From Oscillatoriaceae cyanobacterium Prado104 (GTDB lineage Bacteria > Cyanobacteriota > Cyanobacteriia > Cyanobacteriales > Microcoleaceae): a stretch of DNA of 64,000 nucleotides. Where the stretch lies: assembly GCA_025454405.1 (NCBI GenBank), contig JALOON010000010.1:62001-126000 (forward strand), in the 5' to 3' direction. A model generated the notes under the pieces. It saw only the letters and a list, made by a program, of their open reading frames with translations, was not told the DNA's origin and did no database searches. Position 1 is the stretch's first letter. Each line of letters starts with the position of its first letter. Both the position numbers and the translations under genes were made by a program. Of this stretch, positions 26,508 to 34,459 are shown piece by piece.

Positions 26508-27374
26508 ATGAAAAATAATTTTTTGCTTTTGGTTTTAGGGACGATCTCCCTTTTAGGATTGCCCGGTTGCTTGGCATACACCATTAGTCCCCCAGTAACA
26601 ACTACTCCGACAGCAGCAAGCCCGATCGGAACCTCCATCAACATCGGCAGTTCAACCAGCACAGTGGCTCTCATTCAGGTTTTAGCAAAAAATTATGAAT
26701 CTACCTCCAAAAACACCAAAATTAACCAGTTAGAACCGGGACAATCCGAAAACGCGATCGCGGGAGTCAAACAACAAATCATCGATGTTGCGGCCGTTTC
26801 TAAAACATTAACGCCAGAAGAGAATGATGGCACTTTAGAGTTTCGCGAGATCGCCCGAGATGCCCTTTTAGTTGCTACTCATCCCAGCGTCACAGGAGTT
26901 AAAAACCTGACAACTCAAGACCTCAAAGACATTTACAGCGGCACCTTAACTAACTGGAAAGAACTGGGCGGACCAGATGCTAAAATTTTGGTACTCGATC
27001 GCCCCGAAGATGAATCTGCCAAGCGCCTCCTCCGCAAACATTATTTGGGAACAGATTTGCCAAATGCGCCGGAGGCAGTAGTATTCCGCAAAGAAGGAGA
27101 ATTGATCGGCGCAATTCAAAGCACTCCTCACAGCATCGGCGCTTTTTCTCTGGCTTACGCAGTTTCCCACAACCTACCCGTGAACCGTCTCAGTCTCGAC
27201 AATATCGAACCGACACCGGCTAATGTTAAGGCTGGCAAATATCCGATGGTACGCACGATCGGAATTATCTGGCACAAAAACCCTTCTAAGTCGGCTCTAG
27301 AGATGATTAACTACATTTTTAGCCCGTCAGGAACCAAAGTTTTAGAACAGTCTGGGTTTGTGGTTACTCAGTAA
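26508..27374 (+). CDS. PstS-like substrate-binding lipoprotein
   Basis: 288 residues with a lipoprotein signal ending LGLPGC (Cys21), a Thr/Ser/Pro linker, then a periplasmic-binding domain of the phosphate-binding type: INIGSSTSTVALIQVLA, ENAIAGVKQQIIDVAAVSKTL (in place of the usual SGxGI...GAS), LLVATHPSV, LKDIYSGTLTNWKELGG and the C-terminal SALEMINYIFSPSGTKVLEQ. The motif IYSGTLTNWKELGG is characteristic of the PstS group. No pstCAB permease genes follow. Instead a membrane histidine kinase starts 178 bp downstream, so it may act as a sensory binding protein, not a transporter part. Ligand unverified. Confidence 0.82.
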   Translation: MKNNFLLLVLGTISLLGLPGCLAYTISPPVTTTPTAASPIGTSINIGSSTSTVALIQVLAKNYESTSKNTKINQLEPGQSENAIAGVKQQIIDVAAVSKTLTPEENDGTLEFREIARDALLVATHPSVTGVKNLTTQDLKDIYSGTLTNWKELGGPDAKILVLDRPEDESAKRLLRKHYLGTDLPNAPEAVVFRKEGELIGAIQSTPHSIGAFSLAYAVSHNLPVNRLSLDNIEPTPANVKAGKYPMVRTIGIIWHKNPSKSALEMINYIFSPSGTKVLEQSGFVVTQ

Positions 27375-27552
27375 CATCAACTCAATCTAAAACGCAGCGA
27401 TTTTCTCGGTGGACAAGGATATTTTAGGGAGATAAAAATCGGATTTCCAGCTAGTTAGACGTGGCAATCGAGGATTAGTTTAATCCTCATAATTGATTGT
27501 CGATAGATACCGCTCGTCTCTTAAAGTAGATATATCACTCAGCTTCAGATCT

Positions 27553-29493
27553 ATGCAACTCCCAATTTCAATCAAGCTGTTGTCCCCATTGTTGCTGGCA
27601 TTCCTGAGCTTATGGACTTTTGCCACCCTGGGATTTGGTTACTTTGCTAGAAAAAACTTAGAACAAACGGCTCAACAAGAGATAGCCGATCTGGCTACTT
27701 TACTGGAACAAGATTTAAAGCAGAAGCAAGAATTGCTCTACTTCAAAGCTCGTTGGGTGAGCGAGGACAGGGATGTAATTAGAGCTGTAGCTGCGGGCGA
27801 TCGCGAGTTATTGCTCCGGACCATCTTACCGATTCAGGCATCATTAAAACTGGATCTGATCCGAATTATTGACCCAAATAGTCAAGTCTTGGTTTCTTCG
27901 CAGCAGGGTTCCCTAACGCAGGCAATATTGGACGATGCTGCCATCAATCGTGCCGCGAGTGCGGGACTGGATTTATCTGGCATAGTGCTAGCAGAAAAAG
28001 GGGCAATACCTTCTTTAGTGGGTTCGATTTCCATCAAATCCCCCGCAAAAATTCTGGCTGGCTTGGTTGTGGGAAATGCTATTGATGCCGCAGTTCTCAA
28101 GCAAATTCGCGGCAACACATCCATGCACTTGATTGCCTTTGAGGGAGATCGGGCAACAGTCTCTACCTTAGAGTTTAATCTCGATCGCACCTGGCAATTA
28201 CCCCAGCCAGAATCTTTGCCGAGAGTAAGAGAAATTGCCGGGGAAAACTACTTGATGAAAACGATCGAAATAGCAGGATTCGATCGCACAACTCTCAAAA
28301 TCGCCGTACTCAAATCTGCCAAAGAAACCGAACAAGCACAACAGCGATTGTTGCTCGCGGTAGGCGGCTTCGGGCTGTTAGGAAGTTGCCTAATTACTGG
28401 GGTAACGCTTTGGGGTTTTCGGATGACGCAATCCCTCAGCCGTCGCATTCAAAATCTGACTCAGGCAACCCAAGAATTAGCCCAAGGTGACTTAAGCATT
28501 CACATTCCAGTAAATAACGAAGATGAAGTGGGAATTCTGGCACAAGGATTCAATGTCATGACCGAAAAGCTGACTGCGCGCGAGCGAGAATTGGGCGAAC
28601 GAATGCAGCAATTAGAAAGCACTCTTAAAGAATTGCATCGCACTCAAAGTCAGATGGTGCAGAGTGAAAAAATGTCAGCATTGGGACAAATGGTAGCGGG
28701 CATCGCCCATGAAATTAACAACCCAGTTAGCTTTATTCACGGCAACATATTATACGTTAATAACTATACAAAACTACTGCTACAATTGCTCGATTCCTAC
28801 CAGAAACACTATCCCGAGCCACCCGAATCTTTGCAAGCAGAAATTGATGATGCTGATTTGCCGTTTATCAATGAAGACCTCAACAAAGTGCTGCATTCAA
28901 TACAAGTAGGGTCCGATCGCATTCGGGAAATTGTAGTTTCCCTGCAAAATTTTTCCCAATTGGATCGAGCAGAATTGAAGTTTGTCAACCTGCATGAAGG
29001 AATTGATAACACATTAATGATTTTGCAACACCGGATCAAAGCCACAGAAAAGCGTCCGGCTATTGAAATTGTGAAACAATACGGCGCATTACCGAAGGTA
29101 GAATGCTATGCCGGACAACTCAACCAAGTGTTTATGAACTTGCTAGTAAATGCCATAGACGCCTTAGAAGAAAGCAATCGAGGACGCAGTTTCGATGCCA
29201 TATCCGCCAACCCAAACACGATTTGCATTAGTACCTTGCAAACCGCACCGAACCAGGTGCAGATAGTATTTGCCGATAATGGTCTGGGCATTCCAGATAA
29301 AGTTCGATCGCGCCTATTTGACCCTTTTTTCACCACCAAGCCCGTAGGTAAAGGAACGGGGTTAGGCTTATCGATTAGCTATCAGATAGTAACTGAAAAA
29401 CATGGTGGCAAATTATGGTGCGATTCTGCGCCTAACCAAGGCACAAAATTTATTATTGAGCTGCCAATATCTGGCGAGCGTCATGTGAAGTAG
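27553..29493 (+). CDS. Membrane HAMP-domain sensor histidine kinase
   Basis: 646 residues from ATG 27553; the frame runs back to a TTG at 27493, but the ATG directly precedes the first membrane helix. Order: TM1 (10-32), periplasmic sensor (33-265), TM2 (266-288), HAMP (289-342), coiled coil (343-372), HisKA with His386 in GIAHEINNP, and HATPase_c with NAIDALE, DNGLGIP and [10 protein letters not shown]. It sits downstream of the PstS-like lipoprotein in the same direction. The transmitter is closely similar to that of the REC-PAS kinase at 15614 (shared DNTLMILQHR/DNALMILQHR and AGQLNQVFMN/ASQLNQVFMN), so one arose from the other by domain shuffling. No response regulator adjoins it. Confidence 0.9.
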   Translation: MQLPISIKLLSPLLLAFLSLWTFATLGFGYFARKNLEQTAQQEIADLATLLEQDLKQKQELLYFKARWVSEDRDVIRAVAAGDRELLLRTILPIQASLKLDLIRIIDPNSQVLVSSQQGSLTQAILDDAAINRAASAGLDLSGIVLAEKGAIPSLVGSISIKSPAKILAGLVVGNAIDAAVLKQIRGNTSMHLIAFEGDRATVSTLEFNLDRTWQLPQPESLPRVREIAGENYLMKTIEIAGFDRTTLKIAVLKSAKETEQAQQRLLLAVGGFGLLGSCLITGVTLWGFRMTQSLSRRIQNLTQATQELAQGDLSIHIPVNNEDEVGILAQGFNVMTEKLTARERELGERMQQLESTLKELHRTQSQMVQSEKMSALGQMVAGIAHEINNPVSFIHGNILYVNNYTKLLLQLLDSYQKHYPEPPESLQAEIDDADLPFINEDLNKVLHSIQVGSDRIREIVVSLQNFSQLDRAELKFVNLHEGIDNTLMILQHRIKATEKRPAIEIVKQYGALPKVECYAGQLNQVFMNLLVNAIDALEESNRGRSFDAISANPNTICISTLQTAPNQVQIVFADNGLGIPDKVRSRLFDPFFTTKPVGKGTGLGLSISYQIVTEKHGGKLWCDSAPNQGTKFIIELPISGERHVK

Positions 29494-29787
29494 GAACAGA
29501 CTTGTTTGGTGTCAACTTGACAATTCGCCAGTCTCACCGTCCGACAGGGAATTAATTCCGTCTCATAGCGAAAGTCCTCTTGCATAGGACTAATACCTAA
29601 TCCGGGTTACGATTTCCCCTTTATTTCTTAAACCCGCGCAGGGTTTTATTTGTAATGATTCAGACTTTTTGAATGCCATTTCATTAAAGTGGACTAAATT
29701 CATAGTCGTCTTTAAACGACGGGTGTTATTAACAACTTGCCAGTAGTAGGCAATTGCTAATCTGTTATTGTTGTTAGCCATAATTCC
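29494..29787. other. Gap with small repeat pieces
   Basis: CGACAGGGAATTAATTCCGTC and CATAGCGAAAGTCCTCTTGC (about 29546-29582) belong to the family at 15508 and 61143. CGTCTTTAAACGACG (29707-29721) is a short palindrome. No gene. Confidence 0.5.
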
Positions 29788-29984
29788 TGTAGGGGCGGGT
29801 TCGCCAACAATATTTGACTCCCACAAACAATATTGATAAACCCGCCCCCACCCCACCAATAACCTACATGAACCTTAATTTCAATATCAGGCAAAAAATG
29901 TACTTGGAGATTTATCGTTGGGTGGGGGCGGGTTTTTGAGATTGTCGATTGTGAACCGATATAGTTGGCGAACCCGCCCCTACA
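29788..29984. repeat. GGGGCGGGTT palindromic element, best copy
   Basis: Perfect 20-bp terminal inverted repeats TGTAGGGGCGGGTTCGCCAA (29788-29807) and TTGGCGAACCCGCCCCTACA (29965-29984) enclose 157 bp. Inside are inner arms AACCCGCCCCCACCCC (about 29839-29854) and GGTGGGGGCGGGTTTTTG (about 29919-29937). The two open frames crossing it are repeat artefacts. Confidence 0.85.
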
Positions 29985-30071
29985 ATAGCGATCGATCGGA
30001 TATAAATTTACAAGAATCTTACAAGAATCGCGTTCGATCGACACAGATTAATAATTAAAAACTTCGCGATC

Positions 30072-30154
30072 GACTATCAACTATCAACTATCAACTGTAA
30101 GGTGCGTCGCTTGAGAATTGTCGATTTTTTTTTGATTGTTGGTAGCGACGCACC
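30072..30154. repeat. Heptamer array and GGTGCGTCGCT inverted repeat after the chelatase gene
   Basis: GACTATCAACTATCAACTAT (30071-30090) is a heptamer array. GGTGCGTCGCT (30101-30111) and AGCGACGCACC (30144-30154) form an 11-bp stem around a loop with T8-9. It lies 6 bp beyond the stop of the chelatase gene, so it may also end that transcript. Confidence 0.65.
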
Positions 30155-30159
30155 CTACG

Positions 30160-33100
30160 TCAACTCTCAACTATTACTCCTTCAATCTCCTCATCTGTCA
30201 ACTCGTATAAATCGCGCAACTTCTGCAATTTATCGGCATCCGGCTGCCAAAAACCCCGCCCGTTAGCCTCCAACATTCTGCCGACAATATTGCGAAAAGC
30301 TTCAGGATTTGCCTCGCGCAATTTCTGCGCCATTTCCCCATCCAAAGCATAAGTATCCGCAGCTTGTTCGTAAACCCAACGGTCAGTAAAATCAGCAGTT
30401 CCGCCCCAACCAATTAACGCCGTCATCCGCTGGGAAATTTCATAGGCACCGCCCGAACCTTGATTTGCCATCGCGTTTGCCCATTTAGGATTTAGCAACT
30501 TGGTGCGGTATTCCAAACGCAGCAAATCATCTAAATTGCGGGGAGTTGTATCTTTAGAAAAACTTTCCACAAAACTGGTATTGACTTTTTTACCGCGCTG
30601 CAATTCCGCCGCCTTTTTCAAACCGCCAGTATTCGCATAATACTCTTGAATATCAGTCAAACCGTATTCGATCGAATCAATTTCTTGAATAATGCGATCG
30701 CACCCTTGCAACAACTGATTTAAAACCTCCGGCCTCGCTTCCCCCCGATCCTTTCTCCCGTAACTGAAAACATTGCGGCTTTCCCAAGTTTTCCCCAACT
30801 CATCGCCAGAATCCCAACTGCCATCAACCACCCTATCGTTAACCAAAGAACCAAAATCCCCAGCCGGATTGGAAAACAACCTTGCCGCGCAATTACCTAC
30901 ACCTTTAGCCTGCAAAATCAAAGCGTGTTTGCGAATAAAATTCTCCGATTCCGGTTCGTCAGCAGCAGCAGCCCGCACAAACAAATCGTCCAACAACTCA
31001 ATAATATTCGCAAAACTATCGCGGAAAATTCCCGACAGATTTCCCAACACATCAATGCGGGGATGGCCGACATCAACTAAAGGTTTTAACTCGTAGCGCA
31101 CGATCCGCCCAGTACCTTCTTTAACGGGTTCCGCCCCCACCAATTCCAACAGAATTCCGATCGATTCGCCCCTTGTTTTAATCGCATCCAAACCCCACAA
31201 CATCACCGCCACAGTCTCGGGATATTTACCCTGTTCCTCAAGATGTTTCTGAATAATTTTCCGAGCAATTTCCCGCCCCCTTTCAAAAGCAGCAGGAGAA
31301 GGCATCCGATAAGGATCTAAAGCATGAATATTCCTGCCAGTAGGCAACACCCCAGCCCCATCCCGCAACAAATCTCCACCGGGCGCAGGCAAAATGTATT
31401 CCCCATTCAAACCCCGCAACAGATTAGTCAACTCATCCCCAGTTTGCAACAACAAATCCCTAACTACCAACCCCTCCTCAAAAACCCCATCAAACCCCTC
31501 TCTTTCTCCATCTTTGCGTCCTTCGCGCCTTCGCGGTTCATTTTCCTCAAAAACTAATTGCCGCAGCTTTTCGCCCAACAATTTCTCCCCAAAATAAGCC
31601 TCAAGATAAGCCAGCATTTCATCAGAATTAGGAGGTTCGCCCAGCACGTGCAAACCCGAAGAAAACAAACGAGATTCCACTACTTGCAAATATTCGTACA
31701 GCTTCACCAAATAGCGGTTAAAAGCATCATTGCTGAACATTCGCACGGTTTCAAAACTAAAAGCAATGCCCAACTTGCGAGCATCCTCAAACGGACAATC
31801 GACCTCCAAACCGCTATCTAAAATTTTCTGGCAAATCGCTTCTTTCAGCAGGTAATTTTTTTCAGTATCTTCGCGATACTCTGAAATTAAATCGCGCAAA
31901 GCCATCAATTCTTTGTACAAGCCAGCGCGACCGTAAGGCGGCACGTTGTGAGAAATCAAAACACCGTAACCGCGCCTTTTTGCTAGCATCGATTCCGAAG
32001 GATTGTTGGCTGCGTAGATATAAAGATTCGGCAAATTTCCCAACAAAATATCCGACCAAGAATAGCCTGTATTTCCCAGAGGCGAACCGGGCAACCATTC
32101 CACCGTACCGTGCATTCCAAAATGCACGACAGCATCAGCTTGAAAATCATTTTGCAGCCACTTGTAAAAAGCAGCGTATTGAGGGTGAGGAGTCATATCT
32201 CGATCGAACATCAGCCGCATCGGATCGCCTGCAATTCCCAGCGGCGGCTGCACCCCGATCCAAACATTCCCCAATTGAATGCCGCCAATTAGAAACTCAT
32301 CACCATCGGTTTTAATCCCCGTGCCAGTCAAAGATTTCCACTGTTTTTCAATGCGGCTTGCTGACAAATATCCCAGCCATTTCTCCAGAGTTTGAACGTT
32401 AACAGTATTGGGGTGAATTTCCGCCGCCTTGCCTGCATCGGCGCTTGCTTCATCCGCCTCTTTCACCCTGCGAATCAACTCCTCACCATCAGGCGGAATT
32501 TCCCCAATGTCGTAACCCGCAGCTTGCATTTCCCGCAACAAATTTAGCAGCGATTTCGGTACGTTTAATAAAGCAGCGGTACCCGCCGCACCGTAGCCGG
32601 GAGGAAAGCCGTATAAAATAATGGCAATTTTGCGTTTTGATGGCGGAGTTTGCCGCAGCTTCACCCAATTTTTAATTCTACTTGTCAGGCGTTTCGCGCG
32701 ATCGGGCACTAGATAAATATCTTCACCAACCAAACCGCCGAGGGGAACGGGGTCGATCGCGCCATCTAACTCGGGTAAAGCATATAATACCACACTTTGC
32801 AAACCTCCAATTCCCTGACGGGTCCAAGAATGGATATCTTGAATTAGCAGAGGAGCCGAAACAAAATAAGGTACATTTTTAGCAGCTAAAATTTTCTTTG
32901 CAACTTCTACTTGTCGCCCGCCTTCCATCGAACCTGCAGGGCCGCCAACTAAAGGAAAGCCAATCGTCGAAACAATTGCATCAACTTCTACAGCATCGGG
33001 AGACAGCGAAGGAGTTTCGATATTTCCGGCTTTTCTCTGCGCGGTTTCAGCAGCAGTTGTCATCCAATCCCGTACCGCGACATGGCCTTCAACGCCATTG

Positions 33101-33972
33101 ATAAAAATTGGCACGGGGATAATTCCGGCAGCTTCAAAATAGCGGATTAATTGAGGAATGTAAGGCTGTTTGGTGATGACGTGCTTGCGGTACAGCAAAA
33201 TGCCCGCGATCGGATATTTTTCTCTGTCTGATTTTTGTAACCAATTGGTGACAAATTTTGCAGTTCCCGCATCTTTTCCGTTTCCAGCAATTCGATTTTT
33301 GCCAAAATACCAATCCAAATAATGCCGGGGCGACTCAAAATAACCGTTAGAATCGGGATGCAACAACCCCATGTTTGGTGTTTCTACGGGCGGCGGAATT
33401 TCCCCAACTTTCAGTCCCAAATACTTTTCGGCAAGTGTCCAAAACATCGAGACAACATTATCCGCACCGCCCGCATTCCAGTAACCGTAAACTATCAGCC
33501 AGTTGCGCAAATCTTGAACTTTTTGCACCGGAATGTATTTCAATAATTTCGGTCCAACTTTCAAAAAACTGATGTATCCGGCTAGCTTATCTTCTTCTCG
33601 CCCGTTGCTGAATTTATCCAGAATAAATTTAATCGGCTTCGGCATACCTTTCGGTTTGTCGCCAATTTTAAAAGCGCCGATTTGAGTGAGACTCATCAAT
33701 TCCAAAGCCGACTCAAAAACCAAGCGCACGGGAATATTTTGCACCCTTTCCCGCAGCCAGATTACCGCATCGTAATCGAACAGCAAACTGCCGAAAAAAA
33801 CATCAGCATTCGAGAGGGCTGCAGCTACAGTATCGGGTTCATCTGTTAGGGCGCGATCGCTAAAAACCCGTATTTCCAATTCCTGACAGCCAGAAACAGC
33901 CAACTCGGCCGCTTTGCGGTACAAATCGGCGTTGAAAGATTCAAACCCTGCAATTAAGACAATCCGTTTCAC
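30160..33972 (-). CDS. BchH/CobN-type metal chelatase large subunit
   Basis: 1270 residues. The N-terminus (MKRIVLIAGFESFNADLYRK) fits the DUF3479 domain that precedes the CobN/Mg-chelatase domain in magnesium chelatase subunit H. The long body includes FFGSLLFDYDAV, YGFPPGYGAAGTAALLNVP, HFGMHGTVEWLPG (about 615-627) and AMANQGSGGAYE. It is shorter than the main cyanobacterial ChlH (about 1330) and is likely the second, H-like paralogue. The subunit binds the porphyrin or corrin and is driven by a ChlI/D-type AAA motor encoded elsewhere. Its neighbours CbiG-CobJ and CobK suggest cobalt or hydrogenobyrinate chemistry, though magnesium insertion cannot be excluded. Residues about 808-825 are a charged repeat-derived insertion (31511-31548). 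Confidence 0.82.
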   Translation of the reverse strand: MKRIVLIAGFESFNADLYRKAAELAVSGCQELEIRVFSDRALTDEPDTVAAALSNADVFFGSLLFDYDAVIWLRERVQNIPVRLVFESALELMSLTQIGAFKIGDKPKGMPKPIKFILDKFSNGREEDKLAGYISFLKVGPKLLKYIPVQKVQDLRNWLIVYGYWNAGGADNVVSMFWTLAEKYLGLKVGEIPPPVETPNMGLLHPDSNGYFESPRHYLDWYFGKNRIAGNGKDAGTAKFVTNWLQKSDREKYPIAGILLYRKHVITKQPYIPQLIRYFEAAGIIPVPIFINGVEGHVAVRDWMTTAAETAQRKAGNIETPSLSPDAVEVDAIVSTIGFPLVGGPAGSMEGGRQVEVAKKILAAKNVPYFVSAPLLIQDIHSWTRQGIGGLQSVVLYALPELDGAIDPVPLGGLVGEDIYLVPDRAKRLTSRIKNWVKLRQTPPSKRKIAIILYGFPPGYGAAGTAALLNVPKSLLNLLREMQAAGYDIGEIPPDGEELIRRVKEADEASADAGKAAEIHPNTVNVQTLEKWLGYLSASRIEKQWKSLTGTGIKTDGDEFLIGGIQLGNVWIGVQPPLGIAGDPMRLMFDRDMTPHPQYAAFYKWLQNDFQADAVVHFGMHGTVEWLPGSPLGNTGYSWSDILLGNLPNLYIYAANNPSESMLAKRRGYGVLISHNVPPYGRAGLYKELMALRDLISEYREDTEKNYLLKEAICQKILDSGLEVDCPFEDARKLGIAFSFETVRMFSNDAFNRYLVKLYEYLQVVESRLFSSGLHVLGEPPNSDEMLAYLEAYFGEKLLGEKLRQLVFEENEPRRREGRKDGEREGFDGVFEEGLVVRDLLLQTGDELTNLLRGLNGEYILPAPGGDLLRDGAGVLPTGRNIHALDPYRMPSPAAFERGREIARKIIQKHLEEQGKYPETVAVMLWGLDAIKTRGESIGILLELVGAEPVKEGTGRIVRYELKPLVDVGHPRIDVLGNLSGIFRDSFANIIELLDDLFVRAAAADEPESENFIRKHALILQAKGVGNCAARLFSNPAGDFGSLVNDRVVDGSWDSGDELGKTWESRNVFSYGRKDRGEARPEVLNQLLQGCDRIIQEIDSIEYGLTDIQEYYANTGGLKKAAELQRGKKVNTSFVESFSKDTTPRNLDDLLRLEYRTKLLNPKWANAMANQGSGGAYEISQRMTALIGWGGTADFTDRWVYEQAADTYALDGEMAQKLREANPEAFRNIVGRMLEANGRGFWQPDADKLQKLRDLYELTDEEIEGVIVES
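31511..31548. repeat. Repeat inserted in frame in the chelatase gene
   Basis: The module TTTGCGTCCTTCGCGCCTTC followed by GCGGTTCATTTTCC, read on the minus strand as NEPRRREGRKDG. Such 'CGCGAAGGCGCGAAGG' sequence is, to my recollection, a common intergenic repeat in Oscillatoriales; here it encodes a basic/acidic loop. Confidence 0.6.
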
Positions 33973-34459
33973 AGCCAGACCTCGAAATCTTTAGTTAATT
34001 ATAGCCTGTTGTAATTTGTGTTTTAACGTTTGATGTTGTTTTGGACCGATCGCACCTTTGAAGGTTCAATAAAAATAAGAGAATGTGAAATTTGTAGTGG
34101 CGGGTTCTCCAACCATATACGATGGAAACATATCGATTTTAAAAACCCGCCTTCCCCACGAATATCTGTGAGGTACATTTTAACATTTGATGCGATTTTT
34201 GGGTCGATCGAACTGGTTTTTTTTGTTGGGGGGCATTGAATTTATTGGTTCGGCTGGGGCGGGTTTAGATAATTTTTCTGTTTTCTCGATATATTTTGGT
34301 GAACCCGCCCCTACAGTATTTTGTCGTTTGATTATCAATTATGTTTTAATTAGGTGATATCATGTACTGTCTTTAACTCAAAACTCAAAACTCAAAATTC
34401 AAAACTCCTTACCAATTCCCAATTCCCAATTCCCAATTCCCTCAAATCTCAAATCTCAA
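33973..34459. repeat. Divergent region: palindromic element and three heptamer arrays
   Basis: 34092-34315 is a degenerate GGGGCGGGTT element (left end TGTAGTGGCGGGTTCTCCAA, right end TTGGTGAACCCGCCCCTACA). 34371-34410 holds CTCAAAA units, 34412-34439 CCAATTC units, 34441-34459 CTCAAAT units ending at the start codon of cbiG-cobJ. No other gene. Confidence 0.8.

Noticed and set aside
27493-27552. Upstream TTG start for the HAMP kinase
   Set aside because: The 20 extra residues are polar and would precede TM1; ATG 27553 gives the normal N-terminal membrane anchor.
29590-30044. Two overlapping minus-strand frames of 89 and 95 residues
   Set aside because: Coincide with the GGGGCGGGTT element; translations such as GGGGFINIVCG recur wherever the element is present.
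33973-34459. Cobalamin riboswitch upstream of the corrin genes
   Set aside because: No B12-box-like core was found; the space is filled by repeats.
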